Assembly (NCBI RefSeq): GCF_002776695.1
Contig: NZ_LFJC01000003.1
Location: 583,588 to 647,587 of the forward strand
DNA from: Bradyrhizobium nitroreducens
Lineage (GTDB): Bacteria > Pseudomonadota > Alphaproteobacteria > Rhizobiales > Xanthobacteraceae
Direction: 5' to 3'
DNA length: 64,000 bases
Shown: one piece after another, positions 8,219 through 14,574 of the stretch
Layout: each line of letters starts with the position of its first letter
Position numbering within the stretch: position 1 is the first letter of the stretch
Translations under genes and position numbers: made by a program
Notes under the pieces: generated by a model
Database searches by the model: none
Told to the model about the DNA's origin: nothing
Seen by the model: only the letters and a program-made list of their open reading frames with translations

Positions 8219-9532
8219 CTACTCAGCGGCCTCGGCCAGCAGCGGATCCGGCTGACGCCACGGAGTCTCGCTGCCGAGTGCCTCGGCAACGGAAATGCCG
8301 GCCTGCAATCCATCCTCGTGAAAGCCATAGCCGGTCCAGGCGCCGCAGAACCAGGTTCGACGACGTCCCTGGATTGCGGGGAGCCGTCGTTGCGCCGCGA
8401 ACGCCGCCAGGTCGTATTGCGGGTGGGCGAAGCTGAATTTTCCAAACGTCAGGTCGGCTGCCGGCTCGAAAGGAGGGTTGAGGCTGACGAACAGCGGCTT
8501 GCGGTCATCTATGCCTTGCAGCCGGTTCATCCAATAGGTCACCGCGACGTCATTCTGGGCGGGCGTTTGCCGCGGCCATCGCAGGAAGTTCCAGGATGCC
8601 CAGGCCTGACGCCGCCGGGGCATGAGACTGCGATCGCGGTGCAGATAAATGGTGTTCGGGGCATATCTGATCGCCCCGAGAATGGAACGCTCCTGCGCGT
8701 CGGCATCCGACAACGCTGCCAGGGCCTGATCGCTGTGACAAGCCATCACCACGGCGTCGTAAGTCTCCACGCCGCCCTGACTGTCACGGACGGTCACGCC
8801 ATGCCCGGTGCGGTCGATCGATGTCACCGCGCAGCCAAGCCGCATGTTGTGCTTGAACGAAGCGGTCAGCTTGTCGACATAGCGCCGGCTGCCACCCTCC
8901 ACAGTCCGCCAGCGCGGCCGATCGAGGTGGAGGAGCCGGTGGTTGTCGAAGAAGGCGACGAAGTTCTCCGCCGGAAAGGACAGGATGTCATCCGATGAGG
9001 ACGACCAGATGGCTGCCCCCATCGGGCCGAGATAGTCGGCGAACAGGCGCGGCCCGAATGATTCTCGGCGCAGATACTCGCCGAGCGTCAGGTCGCGCAG
9101 CCGGCCGGCACGCAGATCGGCTACGGCCTGCCTGTTGAACCTTGCGACTTCCGCCAGCATGCGAAAGTAGGACGGCGATGCGAGATTGCGCGGTTGCGCG
9201 AACAGGCCGCAGGCGGTCTGAAAGGCGGTTTCGCCGCCACCGCGCCATTCGAACCGGCCGTGATCGGCAGACAAGGCGAAGCTCATGCACGTCTCGACCG
9301 TCTTCACGCCCAGATGCGTGAACAACGACGTCAGTTGCGGATAGTTCGTCTCGTTGAACACGATGAAGCCGACATCGACGTCGATGGGGTCGCCGTCATA
9401 GTCGATCCGAACGGTGTGGCTATGCCCGCCCGGCTGCAGCTCACGCTCGTAAACGGTGACGGCGTAACGTTTCGACAGGAGCCATGCGGCAGCATTGCCG
9501 GCAATACCCGTCCCGATCACGGCCAAACGCAT
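8219..9532 (-). CDS. FAD-dependent oxidoreductase, amine-oxidase fold
   Basis: 437 residues starting with a Rossmann FAD-binding motif, MRLAVIGTGIAGNAAAWLL, then ERELQPGGHSHT and a C-terminal FCGAWTGYGFHEDGLQAG that should complete the flavin site. It belongs to the amine oxidase/desaturase-like family found beside DUF1365 and CFA synthase. In Rhodobacter sphaeroides, methylated and furan fatty acids are made by a set including a flavin desaturase, so acyl-chain oxidation is a reasonable but unproven role. The ATG at 9532 fits the Rossmann motif. A candidate RpoE promoter lies about 58 bases upstream. Confidence 0.82.
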   Translation of the reverse strand: MRLAVIGTGIAGNAAAWLLSKRYAVTVYERELQPGGHSHTVRIDYDGDPIDVDVGFIVFNETNYPQLTSLFTHLGVKTVETCMSFALSADHGRFEWRGGGETAFQTACGLFAQPRNLASPSYFRMLAEVARFNRQAVADLRAGRLRDLTLGEYLRRESFGPRLFADYLGPMGAAIWSSSSDDILSFPAENFVAFFDNHRLLHLDRPRWRTVEGGSRRYVDKLTASFKHNMRLGCAVTSIDRTGHGVTVRDSQGGVETYDAVVMACHSDQALAALSDADAQERSILGAIRYAPNTIYLHRDRSLMPRRRQAWASWNFLRWPRQTPAQNDVAVTYWMNRLQGIDDRKPLFVSLNPPFEPAADLTFGKFSFAHPQYDLAAFAAQRRLPAIQGRRRTWFCGAWTGYGFHEDGLQAGISVAEALGSETPWRQPDPLLAEAAE

Positions 9533-9589
9533 CCTCTTTCGCCCCCATTGCGGTACCGTCAGCGGCGGTTCCTGAAGCAATCGTGAGGA

Positions 9590-9615
9590 AACGCCGGGCG
9601 AGATGGCCTGGATCA
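9590..9615 (-). promoter_or_regulatory. Candidate RpoE (ECF11-type) promoter of the FAD/DUF1365/cfa operon
   Basis: On the minus strand TGATCC (9615-9610) is followed after exactly 16 bases by CGTT (9593-9590, context CGTTTCCT). The same arrangement precedes rpoE, the second ECF gene and the DUF2177 gene. It would start transcription about 50 bases before the FAD gene ATG. TGATCC is the -35 element I recall for Rhodobacter sphaeroides sigma-E. The -10 is deduced from the four local copies. Confidence 0.72.
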
Positions 9616-9699
9616 CCTGTCGTCGTCGGAAACCCGCTGCCGAGGGCGAAACTATGGCCCGGCCGTGACGTATCGACAGAGGTCAATTCGGGTGGAGAC

Positions 9700-10506
9700 A
9701 TGATCCTGCTCTACGTTCAGGCGATAGGCTGCATTGCACTGGCCCTCTGCCTCCTGATGGCGCTGGCCTGGGTCGTTCAGCAGCGCACCGGCAATTCCGG
9801 CTGGGTCGATGCCATCTGGTCCTACGCGACCGGCCTCGTCGGCGCGGCGGCGGCCTTGTGGCCGCTCGACGAGGGGACACCGGCCCGCCGGGTGCTCGTC
9901 GCGGGGCTTGTGCTGCTTTGGTCGGTGCGGCTCGGGTCGCACATTGCGCGCCGCTCCGCGGCCGGGATCGACGATCCCAGATATGCGAACTATGCGCGCC
10001 AATGGGGGCCTGACGCCCCTCGCCGGATGTTCCTGTTCCTGCAGTCACAGGCGCTGGTCTCGGTGCCGCTGCCGTTCGCCGTCTTCCTCGCCGCGCACGC
10101 GCCGGAGCCTGGATTGCGACTGCAGGACTATGCCGGGATCGTCATCATCTTGGCGGCCGTCGCCGGCGAGGCGCTGGCGGACCGGCAATTGCGGCACTTC
10201 AAGCGCGATCCGTCCAACGCCGGCCTTGTCTGCGATGCCGGCCTTTGGCGCTGGTCGCGTCATCCGAACTATTTCTTTGAATGGCTGGGATGGCTGGCTT
10301 ACCCGGTCATCGCGTTGTCGTCGGGCTATGCGTGGGGCTGGGCCAGCCTGGCGGCTCCGGCGATCATGTACTGGATCCTGGTCCACGTGACGGGAATACC
10401 GCCGCTCGAGGAACAGATGCTGCAGTCGCGTGGTGACCGGTATCGCCGCTATCAGGCCCGGACCAGCGCATTCTTTCCATGGCCGCCGCGACGGGCACTG
10501 CGATGA
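9700..10506 (+). CDS. DUF1295 family membrane protein
   Basis: 268 residues with about seven hydrophobic segments. Near the C-terminus is the signature of the steroid 5-alpha-reductase/isoprenylcysteine methyltransferase-like superfamily: LWRWSRHPNYFFEWLGWLAY, followed by GIPPLEEQML and YRRYQARTSAFFP. Family members are integral-membrane reductases or methyltransferases; this one's substrate is unknown. The ATG at 9700 follows GGTGGAG closely and is the first sensible start before the membrane segment. It is divergent from the FAD operon. I found no TGATCC-N16-CGTT on this strand upstream. Confidence 0.85.
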   Translation: MILLYVQAIGCIALALCLLMALAWVVQQRTGNSGWVDAIWSYATGLVGAAAALWPLDEGTPARRVLVAGLVLLWSVRLGSHIARRSAAGIDDPRYANYARQWGPDAPRRMFLFLQSQALVSVPLPFAVFLAAHAPEPGLRLQDYAGIVIILAAVAGEALADRQLRHFKRDPSNAGLVCDAGLWRWSRHPNYFFEWLGWLAYPVIALSSGYAWGWASLAAPAIMYWILVHVTGIPPLEEQMLQSRGDRYRRYQARTSAFFPWPPRRALR

Positions 10507-10516
10507 GTGTCCGATG

Positions 10517-10542
10517 TGATCCGCCGCGGCTTCCGGATCGTT
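10517..10542 (+). promoter_or_regulatory. Candidate RpoE promoter of the DUF2177 gene
   Basis: TGATCC (10517-10522) and CGTT (10539-10542, context CGTTAATC) are separated by exactly 16 bases, matching the three other sites in this cluster. It begins 10 bases after the DUF1295 stop and about 55 bases before the DUF2177 ATG, so the downstream gene probably has its own start site rather than depending on read-through. Confidence 0.72.
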
Positions 10543-10597
10543 AATCTGGCGGCGTTTCGACAAGCCGGCCGGATGCAGCGCGACGGGAAACACGGAT

Positions 10598-10999
10598 ATG
10601 ACTCTTTTCTTGATCTATCTCGCGGTGGCCGTGACCTTCGTCGCTGTCGACATGGTCTGGCTGACGATGATGGTCGACAGGCTGTATCGGCCGGTGCTGG
10701 GCGATATGTTGCGGGCCGAGCCCAATTTGCCGGCCGCGGCGGCGTTCTATCTGTTGTATCCCGTCGGCTTGATCTGGTTTGCCGTGCTGCCTGCGCAGCA
10801 GGACGGCGGCGCGATGCGTGCGTTCACGTCGGGCTTGATGCTCGGCTGCTTCACCTATGCGACCTATGATCTGACCAATCAGGCGACGCTGCGCAACTGG
10901 TCGACCGGATTGACCCTTGCGGACGTTTGCTGGGGATCGTTCCTCGCCGGCATCAGTGCCTGGATCGGATTTCTTGTCGCCCAAAAGCTGGCGCACTGA
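10598..10999 (+). CDS. DUF2177 family membrane protein
   Basis: A 133-residue integral membrane protein with about four hydrophobic helices. It opens MTLFLIYLAVAVTFVAVDMVWL and has the conserved FTYATYDLTNQATLRNW loop followed by a last helix. The family is widespread in proteobacteria and of unknown function. It often appears with CFA-synthase, DUF1365 and DUF1295 genes, and here it also carries a candidate RpoE promoter, so a part in membrane-lipid stress response is inferred. Confidence 0.86.
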   Translation: MTLFLIYLAVAVTFVAVDMVWLTMMVDRLYRPVLGDMLRAEPNLPAAAAFYLLYPVGLIWFAVLPAQQDGGAMRAFTSGLMLGCFTYATYDLTNQATLRNWSTGLTLADVCWGSFLAGISAWIGFLVAQKLAH

Positions 11000-11027
11000 G
11001 CCGGCGCGACCATGCGTGCCGATCACG

Positions 11028-11330
11028 TCAGGTGGATGTCCCGCCTCCGAGCCGATCAAACGCTGCTCTCGTCTCCGCGATCTGGTCGGACAAGCGTTTG
11101 AAGGCAATCCGGGCCTGCAGCTTCGACTCCTCGTCGAGCATGAGGCTTGCGAGATCGACCAGTTGATCGCCCATGCGCTCCATGATGGAGAGCAGCCGGT
11201 CGATGCCGGCTTGAGGCTCGTCGGCGACGAGGCGTTCAACCTCTCTCACAATGGCTTCGAGCCTTGCGGTCGAGGAGACCAACCGGTGGTCGCGCCCGCG
11301 CTCGGGAAATTCGATGATCTCTGCGTCCAT
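11028..11330 (-). CDS. Small helical protein downstream of second ECF sigma gene, unknown function
   Basis: 100 residues starting MDAEIIEFPERGRDHRLVSS, then almost entirely predicted alpha-helix (ARLEAIVREVERLVADEP, LLSIMERMGDQLVDLASLM). It has no Cys, no His-rich zinc site and no membrane segment, so it does not look like a zinc or membrane-bound anti-sigma factor. It starts 19 bases after the sigma gene's stop and is clearly the second gene of that unit. It could be a cytosolic regulator or partner of the sigma factor, but no family was recognised. Confidence 0.7.
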   Translation of the reverse strand: MDAEIIEFPERGRDHRLVSSTARLEAIVREVERLVADEPQAGIDRLLSIMERMGDQLVDLASLMLDEESKLQARIAFKRLSDQIAETRAAFDRLGGGTST

Positions 11331-11349
11331 GCGCGCGCTCTCGCCGGCT

Positions 11350-11934
11350 TCAGGCCGCGGCCGATGCGGCAAGGCAATCCTTGCGCATCGCCACGATGGT
11401 TCGGTGCAGCCAGGTCTTGATGGTGCCGACCGGCACACCGAAGCGCCGGGACAGGCTCGCGCGGCTCTCGCCTTCGAGATAGGCCAGAGCGACCAGCCTG
11501 CGGCGCTCTTCCGGCAAGCGATCGAACGCGCCGCGGGCAATGGGTTCTGCGCTGGCGTAATCGAAATCCTCCGCCGGTGACGGCTCGGCTGCCGTCGGGA
11601 CCAGCAGCGCCTTGTCGAGCTCGACACTGGGCTGTCGCCTGGTCCTGAGATGATCGATCGCGGTGTGCCGGACGATCGCGGACATCCAGGCCGTCGCAGG
11701 GGCCCGTGCGGAATCGAACCGGGCCGCATTGCGCCAGATCTTCAAGAAGCTGTCCTGGAGGATGTCATCGACATCGTGCGGCGAGGCGCCGACGGCCAGC
11801 GCGATCCGGCGCAGCCTGCCGCGTGTCAGCGTATGGAGCTCGGCGAAGGCACGTGTCTCGCCTGCGGAGACGCGTGCCAGAAGTTCCGGCAATCTCTCGC
11901 TTCCTGGCTGACCTGGCGGGCTAGAACAGGCCAT
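11350..11934 (-). CDS. ECF-type RNA polymerase sigma factor (second of the locus)
   Basis: 194 residues. Region 2 includes DDILQDSFLKIWRNAARFD and ATAWMSAIVRHTAIDHLR; region 4 includes LAYLEGESRASLSRRFGVPV and GTIKTWLHRTI, the usual helix-turn-helix for -35 recognition. The ATG at 11934 has GGAG about 10 bases upstream. It is clearly different from RpoE at 12652-13308. The only co-encoded partner is the 100-residue helical protein, not a recognisable anti-sigma factor. A candidate RpoE promoter 28 bases upstream suggests it is induced by RpoE, giving a sigma cascade. Confidence 0.92.
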   Translation of the reverse strand: MACSSPPGQPGSERLPELLARVSAGETRAFAELHTLTRGRLRRIALAVGASPHDVDDILQDSFLKIWRNAARFDSARAPATAWMSAIVRHTAIDHLRTRRQPSVELDKALLVPTAAEPSPAEDFDYASAEPIARGAFDRLPEERRRLVALAYLEGESRASLSRRFGVPVGTIKTWLHRTIVAMRKDCLAASAAA

Positions 11935-11961
11935 GTCCTGTCTCCGTTGCGTTTCTCAGAA

Positions 11962-11987
11962 AACGCTCCGGACGTGCGCGCGGATCA
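11962..11987 (-). promoter_or_regulatory. Candidate RpoE promoter of the second ECF sigma gene
   Basis: Minus-strand TGATCC (11987-11982), 16 bases, then CGTT (11965-11962, context CGTTTTCT). The predicted transcript start is about 20 bases from the ATG at 11934. The site is identical in spacing to those before rpoE, the FAD gene and the DUF2177 gene. Confidence 0.72.
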
Positions 11988-12013
11988 CCCGGCGTGAGGA
12001 AGACGAAGCAGAA

Positions 12014-12655
12014 TCAGAGCCGGACGAACGGCCCGATCAGTCGGCCGAGGAAACCGTTCATGCGCAGGTCGCCGGTCATGGCGACCAGACAGACGCATGG
12101 GCCTTCCTCGCCAACGATCGGGCGATGATCGACCTCGTCGTCGCCGTAATCGAAATCCCCTGGACCGAAGCGTCCGCCCTCATGGCTGAAGCTGCCCTCG
12201 AGCACGAGCGTCAGCTCGGTGCCGGTATGCGTGTGCTCGAGCATGCGCGAGCCCGGTGCTGACCGCAGCAGGAAGGCGCGCGCCTGGCCCGAACCGGAAA
12301 GCTCGATCGGTCGCAGGCTGAGACCCGGCGCGACACGCCGGCGCTTGCCGATGCGATATCTTCGCAGTGCCGGCGGAAGATCAGGGTCCGTGGTGGACGC
12401 AGGGGGAGGGGCCGCCGTCTCTTGCGGAGACTCGTGGATTGCCGACATCACGCGGGCGAACGCATCGGGTGCGATCGGCGCCGGCTCGACATCCTCCAGC
12501 GCTGCTCCCGCGAGGTGCTCGACGGCCTGCACGAAGCGGGCGCACCGCGCGCAGCCGGCCACGTGCACGCCTACGACCAGTTGGTGGGCCTCTTCCAGCT
12601 TGCCGGCCGCGAAATCGGCCAGAAGATCTTCCGGCGGATGATGGCTGATCGTCAT
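12014..12655 (-). CDS. chrR: ChrR-type zinc anti-sigma factor with C-terminal cupin
   Basis: Holds RpoE inactive in the cytosol until singlet oxygen or organic peroxide triggers its loss. In 213 residues it keeps every zinc ligand described for Rhodobacter sphaeroides ChrR at the same residue numbers: His6, His31, Cys35 and Cys38 in the N-terminal anti-sigma domain, and His141, His143, Glu147 and His177 in the cupin domain (HTHTGTELTLVLEGSF). A Pro/Ala linker lies around 77-95. Its ATG overlaps the rpoE TGA by four bases, so the pair is translationally coupled. Confidence 0.95.
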   Translation of the reverse strand: MTISHHPPEDLLADFAAGKLEEAHQLVVGVHVAGCARCARFVQAVEHLAGAALEDVEPAPIAPDAFARVMSAIHESPQETAAPPPASTTDPDLPPALRRYRIGKRRRVAPGLSLRPIELSGSGQARAFLLRSAPGSRMLEHTHTGTELTLVLEGSFSHEGGRFGPGDFDYGDDEVDHRPIVGEEGPCVCLVAMTGDLRMNGFLGRLIGPFVRL

Positions 12656-13308
12656 GCGTCTTCGTCCAAAATGTCTCGCAACCGGTTCATCGCCAGCCTG
12701 ATCCGTGACTTGACCGTGCCGAGCGGAATCCCGAGCGCGCTGGCGATCTCCGGATGCGCCCTTTCCTCGATGAACGACATCCTCACCACCATGGATTGCT
12801 CTGCCGAGAGTTGCTTGATGGCCGAGGAGATCCTTGCCGCGTCCTGTCCGCGCGAGATCAGGACGTCGACCGCCTCGGCTTGATCCGGCTCGTCAGGCAG
12901 CTCGGAACCGGCCTGCAGGCGGTCTGCCCGTGCCCTGCGGCGGAACGAGTCGATCCGCAGATTGCGCGCGATCGTAAATATCCAGGCTGGCGCGCCCGCT
13001 GTCCCAGGATCGAACTGGTGGGCCTTCCGCCACACGGCGATCATGGTATTCTGGGCGATCTCTTCCGCCTCGTCCGGGCTGCACCCGGCCTTGAGCATCA
13101 GCCCCTTGATGCGGGGCGCGAAATGCTCAAATAGCCGTTTGAAAGCCTCCCGGTCTCCGTCGGAGGCGACGCGTCCGATCAAATCAGCCCAGTCCACCTT
13201 TGCCTTCGGCCCTTTGCTCGCACCAATCGACAGCCGCGCTGCCACCCTCCGGGGTAAAGCAGCCTCAGCCCGGATTGGCATCTCTAAAGCCCGGATAGCA
13301 GCGATCAT
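12652..13308 (-). CDS. rpoE: RpoE-type ECF sigma factor (ECF11, singlet-oxygen response)
   Basis: 218 residues: an N-terminal extension, region 2 (PDEAEEIAQNTMIAVWRKAH, PAWIFTIARNLRIDSFRRRA) and region 4 (SFIEERAHPEIASALGIPLG, TVKSRIRLAMNRLRD). Pairing with ChrR places it in the ECF11 group that drives the response to singlet oxygen and organic hydroperoxides. The ATG at 13308 or one nine codons later may be used; the candidate promoter ends about 32 bases before 13308. It is followed directly by chrR with a four-base overlap. The promoter itself matches the RpoE consensus, implying autoregulation. Confidence 0.95.
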   Translation of the reverse strand: MIAAIRALEMPIRAEAALPRRVAARLSIGASKGPKAKVDWADLIGRVASDGDREAFKRLFEHFAPRIKGLMLKAGCSPDEAEEIAQNTMIAVWRKAHQFDPGTAGAPAWIFTIARNLRIDSFRRRARADRLQAGSELPDEPDQAEAVDVLISRGQDAARISSAIKQLSAEQSMVVRMSFIEERAHPEIASALGIPLGTVKSRIRLAMNRLRDILDEDA

Positions 13309-13339
13309 AGCGCCTCGACAAGCGACCTCTCCGGCTGAA

Positions 13340-13365
13340 AACGACCGAGGCCGGCCGCCGGATCA
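13340..13365 (-). promoter_or_regulatory. Candidate autoregulated RpoE promoter of rpoE-chrR
   Basis: Minus-strand TGATCC (13365-13360), 16 bases, CGTT (13343-13340, context CGTTTTCA). Position relative to the rpoE start fits a promoter with a short leader. It is one of four matching elements in the cluster. Confidence 0.72.
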
Positions 13366-13498
13366 CTGCGGAACGTCCATTTGTTCCGTGTTCCCCGACC
13401 GTCTGCCGCGGACGCGGGTTAGCCTTGGCACCCTGCTTGCTCAGTCTTGACCAAAGTCAGGCCTCGATGGAGAGGCCCGTTTCAGGTTGAGGCAAGCG

Positions 13499-13747
13499 AT
13501 GCAAGAAGTGTCCCGTTCTGGTACTGCCGGCGAACATCGGCTCGATGCGCTGATCGCCGATTTGTGGTGGCGCGTTCGGCTCTTGAATACCGACATTCTC
13601 GAAGAGGAAGCCAAGTCGGGGGTGTTCGACGTGCACCAGCCGACCTATCCGCTGCTCGCGCAAAACCTGCGCGCGCGACGCGACAATCTGGTCTCCACGA
13701 TCGGCGTGCTCGAGCAACGCGCGAAATCGGTGTCGGAAGCGGCTTGA
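13499..13747 (+). CDS. Small hypothetical protein divergent from rpoE
   Basis: 82 residues, soluble, rich in charged residues and Leu: DALIADLWWRVRLLNTDILE, a HQPTYPLLA turn and a final helix with VLEQRAKSVSEAA. The ATG at 13499 has TGAGG six bases upstream. No family was recognised. It is transcribed away from rpoE across a 190-base gap. A GGAAC-containing inverted repeat (13370-13387) lies in that gap, but no TGATCC-N16-CGTT on this strand was found. Confidence 0.65.
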   Translation: MQEVSRSGTAGEHRLDALIADLWWRVRLLNTDILEEEAKSGVFDVHQPTYPLLAQNLRARRDNLVSTIGVLEQRAKSVSEAA

Positions 13748-13852
13748 TGCGATGAGAGTGGGTTGTGAGATGGCGTGCTGCAACTAGAGAAAGAACCTGA
13801 TATCCTCCCTTCTGGGGTACCGAATTGACGGATCCCCCGTATTTGGAAGGAC

Positions 13853-14356
13853 ATGGTCATGACGTTGTCACGCTTTGTTGCCCGTCCCGCCGTCGCTATC
13901 CCATCGATTGTCCTGCTGCTGTGCGGCCTGAGCGGCACGGCCATGTCTCAGCCGACGCCCGCCGACACCCAGCTTCCCGGCGTCACGGTCGAGGCGCCGA
14001 AGCAGATGGCGAGACCTCACAGGCCGGCGCATCGCGCAACTGCCCGCAGCATCAGGGGCCTCGCAACCTCGCTGGCCCCGGCACCGGCTGCACCGAACTC
14101 GGATGTCGCGAAGCTTGCCAAGCTTGCCGCCACGACGAACAACTGCGTCGGCGGCTGCCAGTCGAGCTTCAAGACGGGCGACAAGCCCTGGGTCGGCTGC
14201 AGCGCCACGGGCGGCGTGTACTCCGCAACATGTCGCAACGTCGGCAACTACAAGAGCTACGATGAGTGCAAGGAAGCCGGGCGCGTCACCGGCTGGCGGT
14301 CGGGTGAGACGTCGGCGTATTGCAGCAGCGTGGCGTTGGCGGCGGGCTGGCGGTGA
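13853..14356 (+). CDS. Secreted hypothetical protein with Cys-rich C-terminal domain
   Basis: 167 residues with a signal peptide (hydrophobic to about residue 31, ending AMSQPTPA), a low-complexity Pro/Ala/Arg middle starting LPGVTVEAPKQ, and a C-terminal domain with six cysteines (NNCVGGCQSSF, WVGCSATG, ATCRNVG, YDECKEAG, AYCSSV) likely forming disulfides in the periplasm. The LP-VTVEAP stretch is a recurring feature of secreted Bradyrhizobium proteins. The ATG at 13853 follows GGAAGGAC closely; an ATG six bases later is an equal alternative. Function unknown. Confidence 0.75.
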   Translation: MVMTLSRFVARPAVAIPSIVLLLCGLSGTAMSQPTPADTQLPGVTVEAPKQMARPHRPAHRATARSIRGLATSLAPAPAAPNSDVAKLAKLAATTNNCVGGCQSSFKTGDKPWVGCSATGGVYSATCRNVGNYKSYDECKEAGRVTGWRSGETSAYCSSVALAAGWR

Positions 14357-14574
14357 CGCAGGGCGATCGATACGGCGGGCGGCATCCTTGAATTCGGACG
14401 AGCAAGGTGACATTCGGGTTCAAGAGGCTGCCACTCGCCGCGTATAAGCTTCGCCGAGGCTAGCTGCTGTGGCAGAATGCACAGTCAAATTGGGTGTCTG
14501 GCTCACTATTTCTCTCATCTGAGGGAGACTCTGATACCATGCCAACTGTTTGCTATTCTTAGTGGTGGGCCATT

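Noticed and set aside
13370..13394. GGAAC / GTTCC inverted repeat as a general-stress (EcfG) promoter
   Set aside because: EcfG promoters need GGAAC-N16/17-CGTT. On the minus strand the best fit has 14 bases of spacing, and on the plus strand no CGTT occurs at the right place.
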